From positions 62,001 to 126,000 of the forward strand of contig NZ_JAJAEL010000005.1 in assembly GCF_020447205.1 (NCBI RefSeq): DNA of 64,000 bases, given 5' to 3'. This DNA comes from Thalassolituus alkanivorans (GTDB lineage Bacteria > Pseudomonadota > Gammaproteobacteria > Pseudomonadales > Oceanobacteraceae). Position numbers and translations under genes: made by a program. Positions 49,278-57,253 of the stretch are shown piece after piece (positions within the stretch are counted from its first letter, which is position 1; every line of letters begins with the position of its first letter). The notes under the pieces were generated by a model. It was not told the DNA's origin. It saw nothing but the letters and a program-made list of their open reading frames with translations, and ran no database searches.

Positions 49278-50315
49278 ATGTACGGAAACTTATTAAAAAT
49301 ACTGCTGTTTGTTCAGCTGGCGTTAATTATTACTCCTGTGCAGGCAGGTAAAAATAAAGATTATTCAGATCTGACCTATTATTCGCTGAGCAGCAATAAT
49401 ACCTTTCCGGACGCTGCTTATCAGTCGCTCACCGGGTTGGGTGATGATGATCTGGTTGTGGCTATCAGCCTTGATGACACTCCCTATCAAAAGGAGATCA
49501 GTTTCAGGGTGGAAGCCGTAGCCGGAAAACTTTATGCGCCGGATATTGTTGTGCTGGATGAACATTTTCGCGTTATTCAGTTAACCAGCTCTTATGTGGA
49601 TATTGATGCCTGCGATGACGATCTGGATCATTATGTTGTACTCAATAGCGAAGCCCGTTATCTGGTGATAAAACCAGGGCATCGGGGAAACAGAAAAGAA
49701 TGGGATATTTGTTTCGCGTGGCAGTTGCTGCCTATATTACCTTTGCCAATCTTCTATCCCTCTTCGGTTTATTCCGCATATGAGCCGGAAGGGAAGTCCA
49801 GTCTGGAAATAGACAAGGTATGGAATGAACGAACGCGCTTTTTCTGGTCTTCTGAGCTGGAAAGTAATGGTAAGGATTTTTTGCGCAGCAGCGACAATCC
49901 GGACTTTAAAACCCCACCCAGCGTGAACTTTCATCTCGGCGCTGATGTGCCTTTAAATCCTACGTCCTTTCTCCGCGCCACCCTGGGCGCGCGCTTTACC
50001 ACGGTCAACGATCAGCAGCAAAAAGGTCAGATGCTGTATCTCGGCGCCGGTTACCGGCCAACACAAAACTGGAATATCAGTGCCGGACTGCGGGCGGAGT
50101 TTAAGCGCAGCCAGATTGCTCCCTGGATTGATTATCAGGGCAATGCAGCGGTGAAGTATGACACCAGCTATGGCTTGCGCCTGGGAGCGGGTTATCACCT
50201 CGGCCGTTCCTGGAGCTCTGAATTGTCAGCAACCTTGCTGGAGCTGGAAACCCAGTCGGGCGTGTCGGTGTCTGGTAGCAGTTTGTCGCTGGCGCTCGTT
50301 TATCACTTCAATTAA
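49278..50315 (+). CDS. Exported protein with C-terminal beta-barrel-like region
   Basis: A 345-residue protein. Signal peptide about 1-23 (ending VQA-G). Residues about 35-150 read as an Ig-like or MalM-like domain (EISFRVEAVAGKLYAPDIVVLDEHFRV) with a cysteine pair. Residues about 215-345 show alternating strands (LRATLGARFTTV, MLYLGAGYRPTQNWNISAGLRAEF, YGLRLGAGYHLG) and end LALVYHFN, as in outer-membrane barrels. Barrel closure with about eight strands is plausible. I cannot name a family with certainty. Confidence 0.6.
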   Translation: MYGNLLKILLFVQLALIITPVQAGKNKDYSDLTYYSLSSNNTFPDAAYQSLTGLGDDDLVVAISLDDTPYQKEISFRVEAVAGKLYAPDIVVLDEHFRVIQLTSSYVDIDACDDDLDHYVVLNSEARYLVIKPGHRGNRKEWDICFAWQLLPILPLPIFYPSSVYSAYEPEGKSSLEIDKVWNERTRFFWSSELESNGKDFLRSSDNPDFKTPPSVNFHLGADVPLNPTSFLRATLGARFTTVNDQQQKGQMLYLGAGYRPTQNWNISAGLRAEFKRSQIAPWIDYQGNAAVKYDTSYGLRLGAGYHLGRSWSSELSATLLELETQSGVSVSGSSLSLALVYHFN

Positions 50316-50421
50316 CCGCTATCAGCGGGACGCCCGGGCAGTGTTACTGGTCGGGCGTCGCTCTCCGTTTTTGCGCCTCCTGAATTCCTCTCTACGACCT
50401 TGGTGGTAAAAATTGGTCATT

Positions 50422-50599
50422 CTGTAAAAAAACTACAGGAATCCATTGTCAACGCCGTTTGTTCAGTGCAGACTGGGTTTTGTCAAGGATTTATGGGCTT
50501 TTATTCTGTAAAAGTACTACGAAATGGCCTTGGTAAAACTACCTAAAGGGTCTTATCTATGATCATTTTTGAAGAAAAGGATAATAGGTAAGACCAATT
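50422..50599 (+). promoter_or_regulatory. aceE upstream region with repeated GntR-like operators
   Basis: The 372-base gap before aceE holds operator-like repeats: CTGTAAAAAAACTACAG (50422-50438), the related CTGTAAAAGTACTACG (50506-50521), TGGTAAAACTACC (50531-50543), and AATAGGTAAGACCAATT (50583-50599), which resembles the PdhR box ATTGGTNNNACCAAT. They suggest control by one or two GntR-family repressors. No regulator gene is adjacent. Site calls are by eye. Confidence 0.45.
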
Positions 50600-50687
50600 T
50601 AGATGGGGTTGCAGCTCATAAGGCTGTAACGGACTCAGTGCCGGACTTATCGGTTGCGGCACGTACAATCAGGAGACCGGAGTTCAG

Positions 50688-53366
50688 ATGACACACGATG
50701 TCGATGTTTACGAAACCCAGGAATGGCTGGATTCACTGCATGCCACCATTCGTCACGCTGGCCCTGAGCGGGCTGCCTTCTTACTGAAAAAACTCTTCGA
50801 CCATGCCATGGCCAAAGGCGTTGCTTTGCCGCCCGCCATTACCACGCCATACCGCAATACCATTGCCCCGGAAAAAGAAAAGCGCATGCCCGGCGATTTA
50901 TTTATGGAACGCCGTATACGCTCGTTAATCCGCTGGAACGCGTTGGCGATGGTGATGCGCGCCAACGATAACGACGAAGGCCTGGGTGGTCATATTGCTT
51001 CGTTCTCGTCGGCCGCGACCTTATATGACGTTGCTTTTAATTATTTTTTCCGTGGCAACGATGATGGTCACCTGGGTGACCTGATTTATTTTCAGGGCCA
51101 TTCGGCACCGGGTATTTATGCGCGCTCTTATCTGGAAGGGCGCTTTGACGAGCAACAGCTCGACAGTTTCCGCCGCGAAGTCGATGGCAATGGTCTGTCG
51201 TCTTATCCGCACCCATGGCTGATGCCCGATTACTGGCAGTTCCCGACGGTATCCATGGGGCTGGGGCCAATTCAGGCAATTTATCAGGCGCACGTGATGC
51301 GTTATTTATCCGCCCGTGATCTGGTTGCCCGTGGCGACCGTAAAGTCTGGGCCTTTCTGGGTGACGGTGAATGTGACGAGCCGGAAACTCTCGGCGCTAT
51401 TTCTTTGGCCGGGCGCGAGCAGCTGGAAAACCTGATTTTTGTCGTTAACTGCAACCTGCAGCGTCTGGATGGACCTGTTCGTGGTAACGGCAAAATCATG
51501 CAGGAACTTGAAGGCGTATTCCGTGGCGCCGGCTGGAATGTGATTAAAGTGGTGTGGGGACGGCACTGGGATATTCTGCTGGAAAAAGATAAATCCGGCA
51601 TGTTGCAGAAACGCATGGACGAAGTCTGTGACGGTGATCTGCAGAACTACAAAGCCAATGGTCCGGCCTATACCCGTGAACATTTCTTTGGCGCTTATCC
51701 GGAATTAAAAGAACTGGCTGACGAACTGACCGATGACGATATCCGCAAACTGAACCGCGGTGGTCATGATCCGTTTAAAGTCTATGCCGCCTATGCGGAA
51801 GCCGTTGCCCATAAAGGCCAGCCAACTGTGGTGCTGGCGCAGACAGTAAAAGGCTATGGTCTGGGTGATGCCGGCGAATCGGCCAATATTACTCACTCGG
51901 TGAAAAAACTCGATAAAGAAGCGCTGAAGCAATTCCGTGACCGCTTTGCCATTCCGCTGACCGATGACCAGCTGGATGACGTGCCGTATTACCGTCCGGC
52001 GCCGGACAGTCCGGAAATGAAATACATGCGCGAACGCCGCGAGCAGCTGCATGGTTTTGTACCGTCACGCCGTCCGGATTTTGAGCCTTTAAATGTCCCG
52101 GCACTGGAAGCCTTCCAGAGCCAGCTCAGCGGTAGTGGCGAACGTGAATTATCGTCGACCATGAGTTTTGTGCGGGTGTTATCGCAACTGGTTAAAGATA
52201 AAAACATTGGTCAGCGGGTCGTGCCTATTGTGCCGGATGAAGCCCGTACCTTTGGTATGGAAGGTATGTTCCGCCAGTTGGGTATTTATTCCTCTGCCGG
52301 GCAGAAATATACCCCGCATGATTCCAATCAGATCATGTATTACAAGGAAGATAAGAAAGGCCAGATACTGGAAGAAGGCATCAACGAAGCCGGTGCGATG
52401 TCGGCCTGGATTGCGGCGGCGACGGCGTACAGTAACAGCCATTGCCCGATGATTCCGTTCTATGTGTTTTATTCGATGTTTGGTTTCCAGCGTATCGGCG
52501 ACCTAGCCTGGGCGGCTGGTGATATTCAGGCGCGCGGCTTTTTAATCGGCGCGACCTCCGGCCGTACCACGTTAAACGGTGAGGGGTTGCAGCATCAGGA
52601 TGGCCACAGTCATTTAATGGCACACACCATTCCTAACTGTAAATCCTACGACCCGACCTATGGTTTTGAGCTGGCGGTCATTATTCAGGATGGTTTAAAG
52701 CGCATGTACGGGCAGCAGGAGAACTGCTTCTATTACATCACCACCATGAATGAAAACTACGCCCATCCGGATATGCCACAGGGTGCCGAAGAAGGCATTA
52801 TCAAAGGTATTTATCTGCTGAAAGGTGGTAAGAAATCCAAGGCGACCGAACCCCGGGTACAGCTGATGGGTGCTGGTTCTATTTTGCGTGAAGTGGAAGC
52901 TGCGGCGGATATTCTGCGCAACGATTACGGCGTTGAGTCGGATATCTGGAGCGTAACCTCGGTGAACGAACTGGCGCGTGATGGTCAGCGCTGTCAGCGT
53001 GAAAATCTGCTTAAACCGGATGCTGAAGCGCAGGTGCCGTATCTCACTCAGGTACTGGCCGATAAAAAAGGCCCGGCGGTGCTTGCGACCGATTATATCA
53101 AGTCGTATGGCGAGCAGTTGCGTGCCTTTATTCCGCAAAACTGTGGTGGTGCCGCAGGGTTTAAGGTGCTGGGAACCGATGGTTTTGGCCGCAGTGATAC
53201 ACGTAAAAAGTTACGTCATTTCTTTGAAGTCAGCCGTGAATTTATCGTACTGGCCGCACTCAGCAGCCTGGCCGAAGAAGGTAAGCACTTCACTAAAGAT
53301 GATCTGTTGAAAGCGCGCAAAGCCTTAGGCATTGCGGCAGACAAAAACGACCCGACCCTGTGCTGA
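50688..53366 (+). CDS. aceE: Pyruvate dehydrogenase E1 component
   Basis: An 892-residue homodimeric E1. The thiamine diphosphate motif GDGECDEPE (about 225-233), with NCNLQRLDGPVRGNGKI (about 254-270), is present, as are HSAPGIYARSYLEGR and the later GATSGRTTLNGEGLQHQDGHS. It decarboxylates pyruvate and acetylates the E2 lipoyl group. RBS AGGAG upstream. Followed by aceF after 13 bases. The E3 gene (lpd) is not in this window. Confidence 0.96.
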   Translation: MTHDVDVYETQEWLDSLHATIRHAGPERAAFLLKKLFDHAMAKGVALPPAITTPYRNTIAPEKEKRMPGDLFMERRIRSLIRWNALAMVMRANDNDEGLGGHIASFSSAATLYDVAFNYFFRGNDDGHLGDLIYFQGHSAPGIYARSYLEGRFDEQQLDSFRREVDGNGLSSYPHPWLMPDYWQFPTVSMGLGPIQAIYQAHVMRYLSARDLVARGDRKVWAFLGDGECDEPETLGAISLAGREQLENLIFVVNCNLQRLDGPVRGNGKIMQELEGVFRGAGWNVIKVVWGRHWDILLEKDKSGMLQKRMDEVCDGDLQNYKANGPAYTREHFFGAYPELKELADELTDDDIRKLNRGGHDPFKVYAAYAEAVAHKGQPTVVLAQTVKGYGLGDAGESANITHSVKKLDKEALKQFRDRFAIPLTDDQLDDVPYYRPAPDSPEMKYMRERREQLHGFVPSRRPDFEPLNVPALEAFQSQLSGSGERELSSTMSFVRVLSQLVKDKNIGQRVVPIVPDEARTFGMEGMFRQLGIYSSAGQKYTPHDSNQIMYYKEDKKGQILEEGINEAGAMSAWIAAATAYSNSHCPMIPFYVFYSMFGFQRIGDLAWAAGDIQARGFLIGATSGRTTLNGEGLQHQDGHSHLMAHTIPNCKSYDPTYGFELAVIIQDGLKRMYGQQENCFYYITTMNENYAHPDMPQGAEEGIIKGIYLLKGGKKSKATEPRVQLMGAGSILREVEAAADILRNDYGVESDIWSVTSVNELARDGQRCQRENLLKPDAEAQVPYLTQVLADKKGPAVLATDYIKSYGEQLRAFIPQNCGGAAGFKVLGTDGFGRSDTRKKLRHFFEVSREFIVLAALSSLAEEGKHFTKDDLLKARKALGIAADKNDPTLC

Positions 53367-53379
53367 GAAGGAGGCCATC

Positions 53380-55059
53380 ATGAGTAAACTGACTGTGACT
53401 GTGCCCGATATCGGTGGTGCAGAGAATGTGGAAATTATTGAAATTAATGTCGCGGTGGGCGACAGCGTAAACGCCGATCAGGATTTACTGGTACTGGAAA
53501 CCGATAAAGCAACGATGGAAATTCCGTGCCCGCAGGCCGGTAAAGTTCAGGCGTTGCTGGTTAAGGTTGGCGATAAAGTCTCTGAAGGCTCGGCCATTCT
53601 GGAGCTGGAATCAGCAGATTCTGCTGACACTGAGCAGAACAATGCAGAGCAGATCAGTGCAGAACCAGCGGCCGCTGCGCAAGAGCCTGCTCCGGCGGCT
53701 CCTGCGGCAGAAATAAACGCCGGTTCAGCAGCAGATAGTGTGGAAAGTCTGATTGATCTGGTGGTGCCTGATCTGGGCGGTGCCAGTGAAGTCACCGTGA
53801 TTGAACTCTGTGCGCGGCCTGGCGACACCCTCAGTGCTGACGATTCGCTGATCGTACTGGAAAGCGATAAAGCCAGTATGGATATACCGGCACCACAGGG
53901 CGGCACATTAAAGGAATTGCTGATTAATATTGGCGACAAAGTGAAAGAGGGCCAGGTGTATGGCAGGCTGCTGACACAGGAACAGCCGGGCTCTGCAGCA
54001 TCAGCTCAACAGACATCGGCTCAGCCAGCGTTAAATAAAGCGGTGGAAAATGCACCAGCGCCAACAGCAGCTGCTGTTTCTGCGGTGCCTGTAGCTGCCG
54101 CACCTGTCGTGTCTGAAACGACAAACAGCGCGGAAAAAACCGATATTCATAATGTCTACGCCGGTCCGTCTTCCCGTCGTCTGGCGCGACAACTGGGTGT
54201 CGATTTAACCAAAGTAAAAGGCACGGGAGACCGTAGCCGTATTACCAAGGACGATATCCGTGACTACGTTAAAGCGCTGGTAAAACAGGCTGAAAGTGGC
54301 GTTGCTGCGGTGACTTCTGGCGCTGGTATTCCTGCGGTTCCGGCGGTTGATTTTGCACAGTTCGGTGAGATTGAACTGCAACTGATGAGCAAAATTAAAA
54401 AGGTCACGGCGGCTAATATGAGTCGTAACTGGCTGAATGTGCCGCACGTTACGCAGTTTGATGAGGCGGATATTACCGATCTGGATGCTTTCCGTGCTTC
54501 GATGAAAGCGGAAGCGGAAAAACAGGGCGTTAAACTGACTCCGCTGCCGTTTTTAATTAAGGCAGCGGCCAGTGCCCTGACGCTGGAGCCCAGCTTTAAT
54601 GTGTCGCTGCATCATGATGGCGAACATATGGTGCAGAAACACTATGTGCATATCGGTATCGCCTGCGATACGCCGAATGGACTGATGGTGCCGGTGCTGC
54701 GTGATGCCGATAAAAAAGGCATTTACCAGATCGCCCGTGAAGCCAGCGAGCTGATTGAAAAGGCCCGTAACGGTAAGCTCAAACCTAACGAAATGCAGGG
54801 GGGCTGCTTTACCATTTCCAGCCTGGGTGCGATGGGCGGTACCGGCTTTACGCCAATTGTGAATGCACCGGAAGTGGCGATTATGGGCGTGTCTAAGGCG
54901 CAGATAAAACCACAGTGGAACGGCAAAGAATTTGTGCCGCGTAATATGCTGCCGCTGGCGGTCTCTTACGATCACCGGGCGATTAACGGTGCTGACTGTG
55001 GCCGCTTCTTCACCACGCTGGTGGCGTTGTTGTCGGATGTGCGTCGTCTGATTTTATAA
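53380..55059 (+). CDS. aceF: Dihydrolipoamide acetyltransferase (E2 of pyruvate dehydrogenase)
   Basis: A 559-residue E2. Two lipoyl domains: first about 2-75 (ETDKATMEIP, lipoylated Lys), second about 125-200 (ESDKASMDIP), each followed by an Ala/Gln-rich flexible linker. A peripheral subunit-binding domain lies at about 260-300 (PSSRRLARQLGVDLTKVKGTG), then the catalytic domain with VSYDHRAINGADCGRF at its end. E. coli has three lipoyl domains; two is common in this group. The start at 53380 follows AAGGAGG. Confidence 0.96.
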   Translation: MSKLTVTVPDIGGAENVEIIEINVAVGDSVNADQDLLVLETDKATMEIPCPQAGKVQALLVKVGDKVSEGSAILELESADSADTEQNNAEQISAEPAAAAQEPAPAAPAAEINAGSAADSVESLIDLVVPDLGGASEVTVIELCARPGDTLSADDSLIVLESDKASMDIPAPQGGTLKELLINIGDKVKEGQVYGRLLTQEQPGSAASAQQTSAQPALNKAVENAPAPTAAAVSAVPVAAAPVVSETTNSAEKTDIHNVYAGPSSRRLARQLGVDLTKVKGTGDRSRITKDDIRDYVKALVKQAESGVAAVTSGAGIPAVPAVDFAQFGEIELQLMSKIKKVTAANMSRNWLNVPHVTQFDEADITDLDAFRASMKAEAEKQGVKLTPLPFLIKAAASALTLEPSFNVSLHHDGEHMVQKHYVHIGIACDTPNGLMVPVLRDADKKGIYQIAREASELIEKARNGKLKPNEMQGGCFTISSLGAMGGTGFTPIVNAPEVAIMGVSKAQIKPQWNGKEFVPRNMLPLAVSYDHRAINGADCGRFFTTLVALLSDVRRLIL

Positions 55060-55071
55060 CCAGGCGTGTTA

Positions 55072-55152
55072 TCGCGGGCATGGCCCGCTCCTACGAAAAA
55101 TCGGCGTCTCTTGAAAGGAGCATATTTGGGTAGGAGCGGGCCATGCCCGCGA
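55072..55152. repeat. Inverted REP pair
   Basis: TCGCGGGCATGGCCCGCTCC at 55072 faces GTAGGAGCGGGCCATGCCCG at 55130. They form a BIME-like pair with the same core as the REP copies at 30319 and 30381. Placed just after aceF, between it and the convergent CPBP gene; it may protect mRNA ends. Confidence 0.85.
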
Positions 55153-55181
55153 ATACCTTTAGTCTTAAGGATATATTCCTC

Positions 55182-56051
55182 TCAGCGCAGCCACTGCTCA
55201 GGCAGGCCTTTGGTCTGAATCATCGCGGCAAAATCCATGGCCAGTGCAATCATTACATGTACCGCAACACCACCCCAGATTGAGCGTGACTTTAACGCCA
55301 GAATGCCAAGAAAAAAGCCGAATAAAATTGCGCCGGTCGACTCCAGCCACAGCTTCGGAAAATGCAGCATCAGATAGGGCAGGCACATCACCGCGACCGA
55401 TAAACTGCCAAGCTGTGGCCGCAGGCCGTTCACCAGAAAACCGCGGAAGAAAAATTCAACGGCAATAAACTGGGTGATGTAAATACACTCCCAGAGCAAC
55501 AGATCAAGCCAGCTTTTATGGGCCAGATTATAAAAGGGGTAGTGGTTGGCGAAGTCGTCGCGGAAGCTGGCCATAATGGCAAAAAACACAATCGGTGTAG
55601 CCAGCAGGCAATAACCTAACCAGTGCTTATGCACCTCGCCCCATTGCCAGCCATAATCACGGACGGATTGCTTCAGCACGTATCGGATGGTGAGCATCGG
55701 GATAATAATAAAGGTCAGCAAGTGCCAGCCTCCCCACCAGACATAGCCCAGTAATTCGCGGTACTGGCTGCGCTGATAGCTGATCAGCCACTGGTGGTTG
55801 TTGATGGCAAACAGGTTTTCCAGTAGCGGGATTGCAGTACGCAGATTGCTCGAGTATTTCAGGTAATGCAGCATCAGTAAGCAAACGCAGGCAACGGAAA
55901 TCACAACCCAGGCGCGGTTTTTTAAGGTTGCCGGGCTGACATTCTGCCGCTCCTGCTCGGCCTGCTCATCAATAGCGCTGACGTGGGACCAGATCTGTTT
56001 CGGGTGCAGCCAGTACAGCGGGTTATGCAGGGGTCTGGATTGAGACGACAT
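55182..56051 (-). CDS. CPBP-family (CAAX-like) intramembrane protein
   Basis: A 289-residue protein with about seven or eight membrane helices. The CPBP motif 1 reads VEFFFRG (E-x3-R kept, but the first Glu of EExxxR is Val); motif 2 is MLHFPK and motif 3 near VAVHVMIALAMD contains the final His. Some members are intramembrane proteases; with the first Glu missing, activity is doubtful. The ATG at 56051 has AGGA at normal spacing; an ATG two codons earlier is too close. Confidence 0.8.
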   Translation of the reverse strand: MSSQSRPLHNPLYWLHPKQIWSHVSAIDEQAEQERQNVSPATLKNRAWVVISVACVCLLMLHYLKYSSNLRTAIPLLENLFAINNHQWLISYQRSQYRELLGYVWWGGWHLLTFIIIPMLTIRYVLKQSVRDYGWQWGEVHKHWLGYCLLATPIVFFAIMASFRDDFANHYPFYNLAHKSWLDLLLWECIYITQFIAVEFFFRGFLVNGLRPQLGSLSVAVMCLPYLMLHFPKLWLESTGAILFGFFLGILALKSRSIWGGVAVHVMIALAMDFAAMIQTKGLPEQWLR

Positions 56052-56088
56052 AAACATCCTGTTTGTTAATTCAAAGCGCCCGGCGACG

Positions 56089-56166
56089 CCTGGTCAATGC
56101 AGGTGCCGCCGGCGCTTGGTTAATGCAGGTGCCGCTGGCACTTGGTTAATGCAGAAGCCGGCAGCA
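56089..56166. repeat. Three-copy 26-bp tandem repeat
   Basis: The unit CTTGGTTAATGCAGGTGCCG plus GCGGCA-like bases is repeated three times with period 26 (TGGT at 56091, 56117 and 56143). It lies in the upstream leader of the CPBP gene and is not coding. Confidence 0.8.
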
Positions 56167-56197
56167 TTTTATAAATGCCTATGCTGCCAGCGCCATG

Positions 56198-56806
56198 TTA
56201 AAGCAAAAAGTAGGTCTTGATGCCGGACAGAATATTATTCACCGCCACCGATGCCAGAATCAGCCCCATCACCCGGCTGATAATACTGGCGCCACCATCA
56301 CCGATAAGCCGGTGAACCCGGCTGGCCAGCAGGAGCAGGACAAAAACCACCCCCAGAACCGACAGCATAACCAGCGTGGTCTGGGATTGTTCGAGCAGGC
56401 TGTAACGGTTGTTCTCGGTCATCAGTACCGCACCAAGCATGGCGCCGGGGCTTGCAATGGACGGCACTGCCAGCGGAAAAATAGCGGTTTCTCTGCCGTC
56501 GCGGGCGATGCGTTTTTCTTCAGCCGGTTTGCCTTCGCCAAAGATCATAGTCAGGGCAAACAGGAACAGCACGATACCGCCGGCAATCTGAAACGCCGAC
56601 AGCGGAATATTGATGGCGGTCAGAATGATTTCGCCGGCCACCACAAAAAACAGCAGAATTGCGCCGGAGAATAACGTCGCCTGCAGGGCAATTTTTCGCC
56701 GTGTCGCTTCGTTATGCAGAGCGGTGACCGCAATAAACACCGGAATGGTACCGATGGGGTCGATTACAGCAAAAAAGAAGATAAAAGTGGCGATCAGTTC
56801 GCTCAT
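56198..56806 (-). CDS. MarC-family membrane protein
   Basis: A 202-residue protein with six predicted helices. FAVIDPIGTIPVF (about 13-25) and PLAVPSIASPGAM (about 110-122) are the MarC signatures. MarC was once linked to multiple antibiotic resistance but this was withdrawn; the function is unknown. It is a single gene on the minus strand, after the tandem repeat of the CPBP leader. Confidence 0.88.
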   Translation of the reverse strand: MSELIATFIFFFAVIDPIGTIPVFIAVTALHNEATRRKIALQATLFSGAILLFFVVAGEIILTAINIPLSAFQIAGGIVLFLFALTMIFGEGKPAEEKRIARDGRETAIFPLAVPSIASPGAMLGAVLMTENNRYSLLEQSQTTLVMLSVLGVVFVLLLLASRVHRLIGDGGASIISRVMGLILASVAVNNILSGIKTYFLL

Positions 56807-57253
56807 AAGGCACCTAATGTTATGGATATCCAGACTATAAAGAAGTTTGATTGTTTGGGCAGTCTTTCTGACATTACGGCTTATCTGGTTTTGTAAGGTC
56901 TGTCGTCTGACTTTGAGTTTAGGGTGATCGCTGTCTTCAGATAAATTTTGTGACGGTCAAGGTTATTTCCGACGTTTTCTATTGCGCTAAGGGTTACTTT
57001 GAGCTGCCCTTTTGTTAAAGGGCAATAATGATGTGAAATTTTATGCTGCGAGGTATTAACGTAAAATGATTGGCCTATTGGGAATGTTTGTTTGGGTGAC
57101 GATGAGCTGGATGGCGATCTACGAAGTAAAATAGCGAGTTTTTATCGTACGTGACTCATTGAGTCAGTATACGGATTGGTTGTGAACGCTCATTGACACT
57201 GATAAAAAACTTTTTTAATCTCACGCGAAAATACATAGTCAGGGATGAACGTT
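56807..57253. other. Long intergenic region before the giant lipoprotein gene
   Basis: About 440 bases, AT-rich, with no clear gene. A 22-codon ORF at 57066-57134 (see separate entry) and a hairpin GCCCTTT-TGTT-AAAGGGC at about 57005-57022 lacking a T run are the only structures seen. It probably holds the promoter of the lipoprotein gene. Confidence 0.5.
57066..57134 (+). CDS. Possible 22-residue membrane micropeptide
   Basis: ATG to TAG spans 23 codons, giving MIGLLGMFVWVTMSWMAIY plus EVK: a single hydrophobic helix with a charged end. The ribosome site is unclear; GAGG lies too far upstream (about 14 bases). It resembles small membrane peptides by composition only. Confidence 0.25.
   Translation: MIGLLGMFVWVTMSWMAIYEVK

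Noticed and set aside
56089-56166. Possible CRISPR or iteron array
   Set aside because: Three head-to-tail 26-bp units without spacers and no replication or cas gene; it is a simple tandem repeat.
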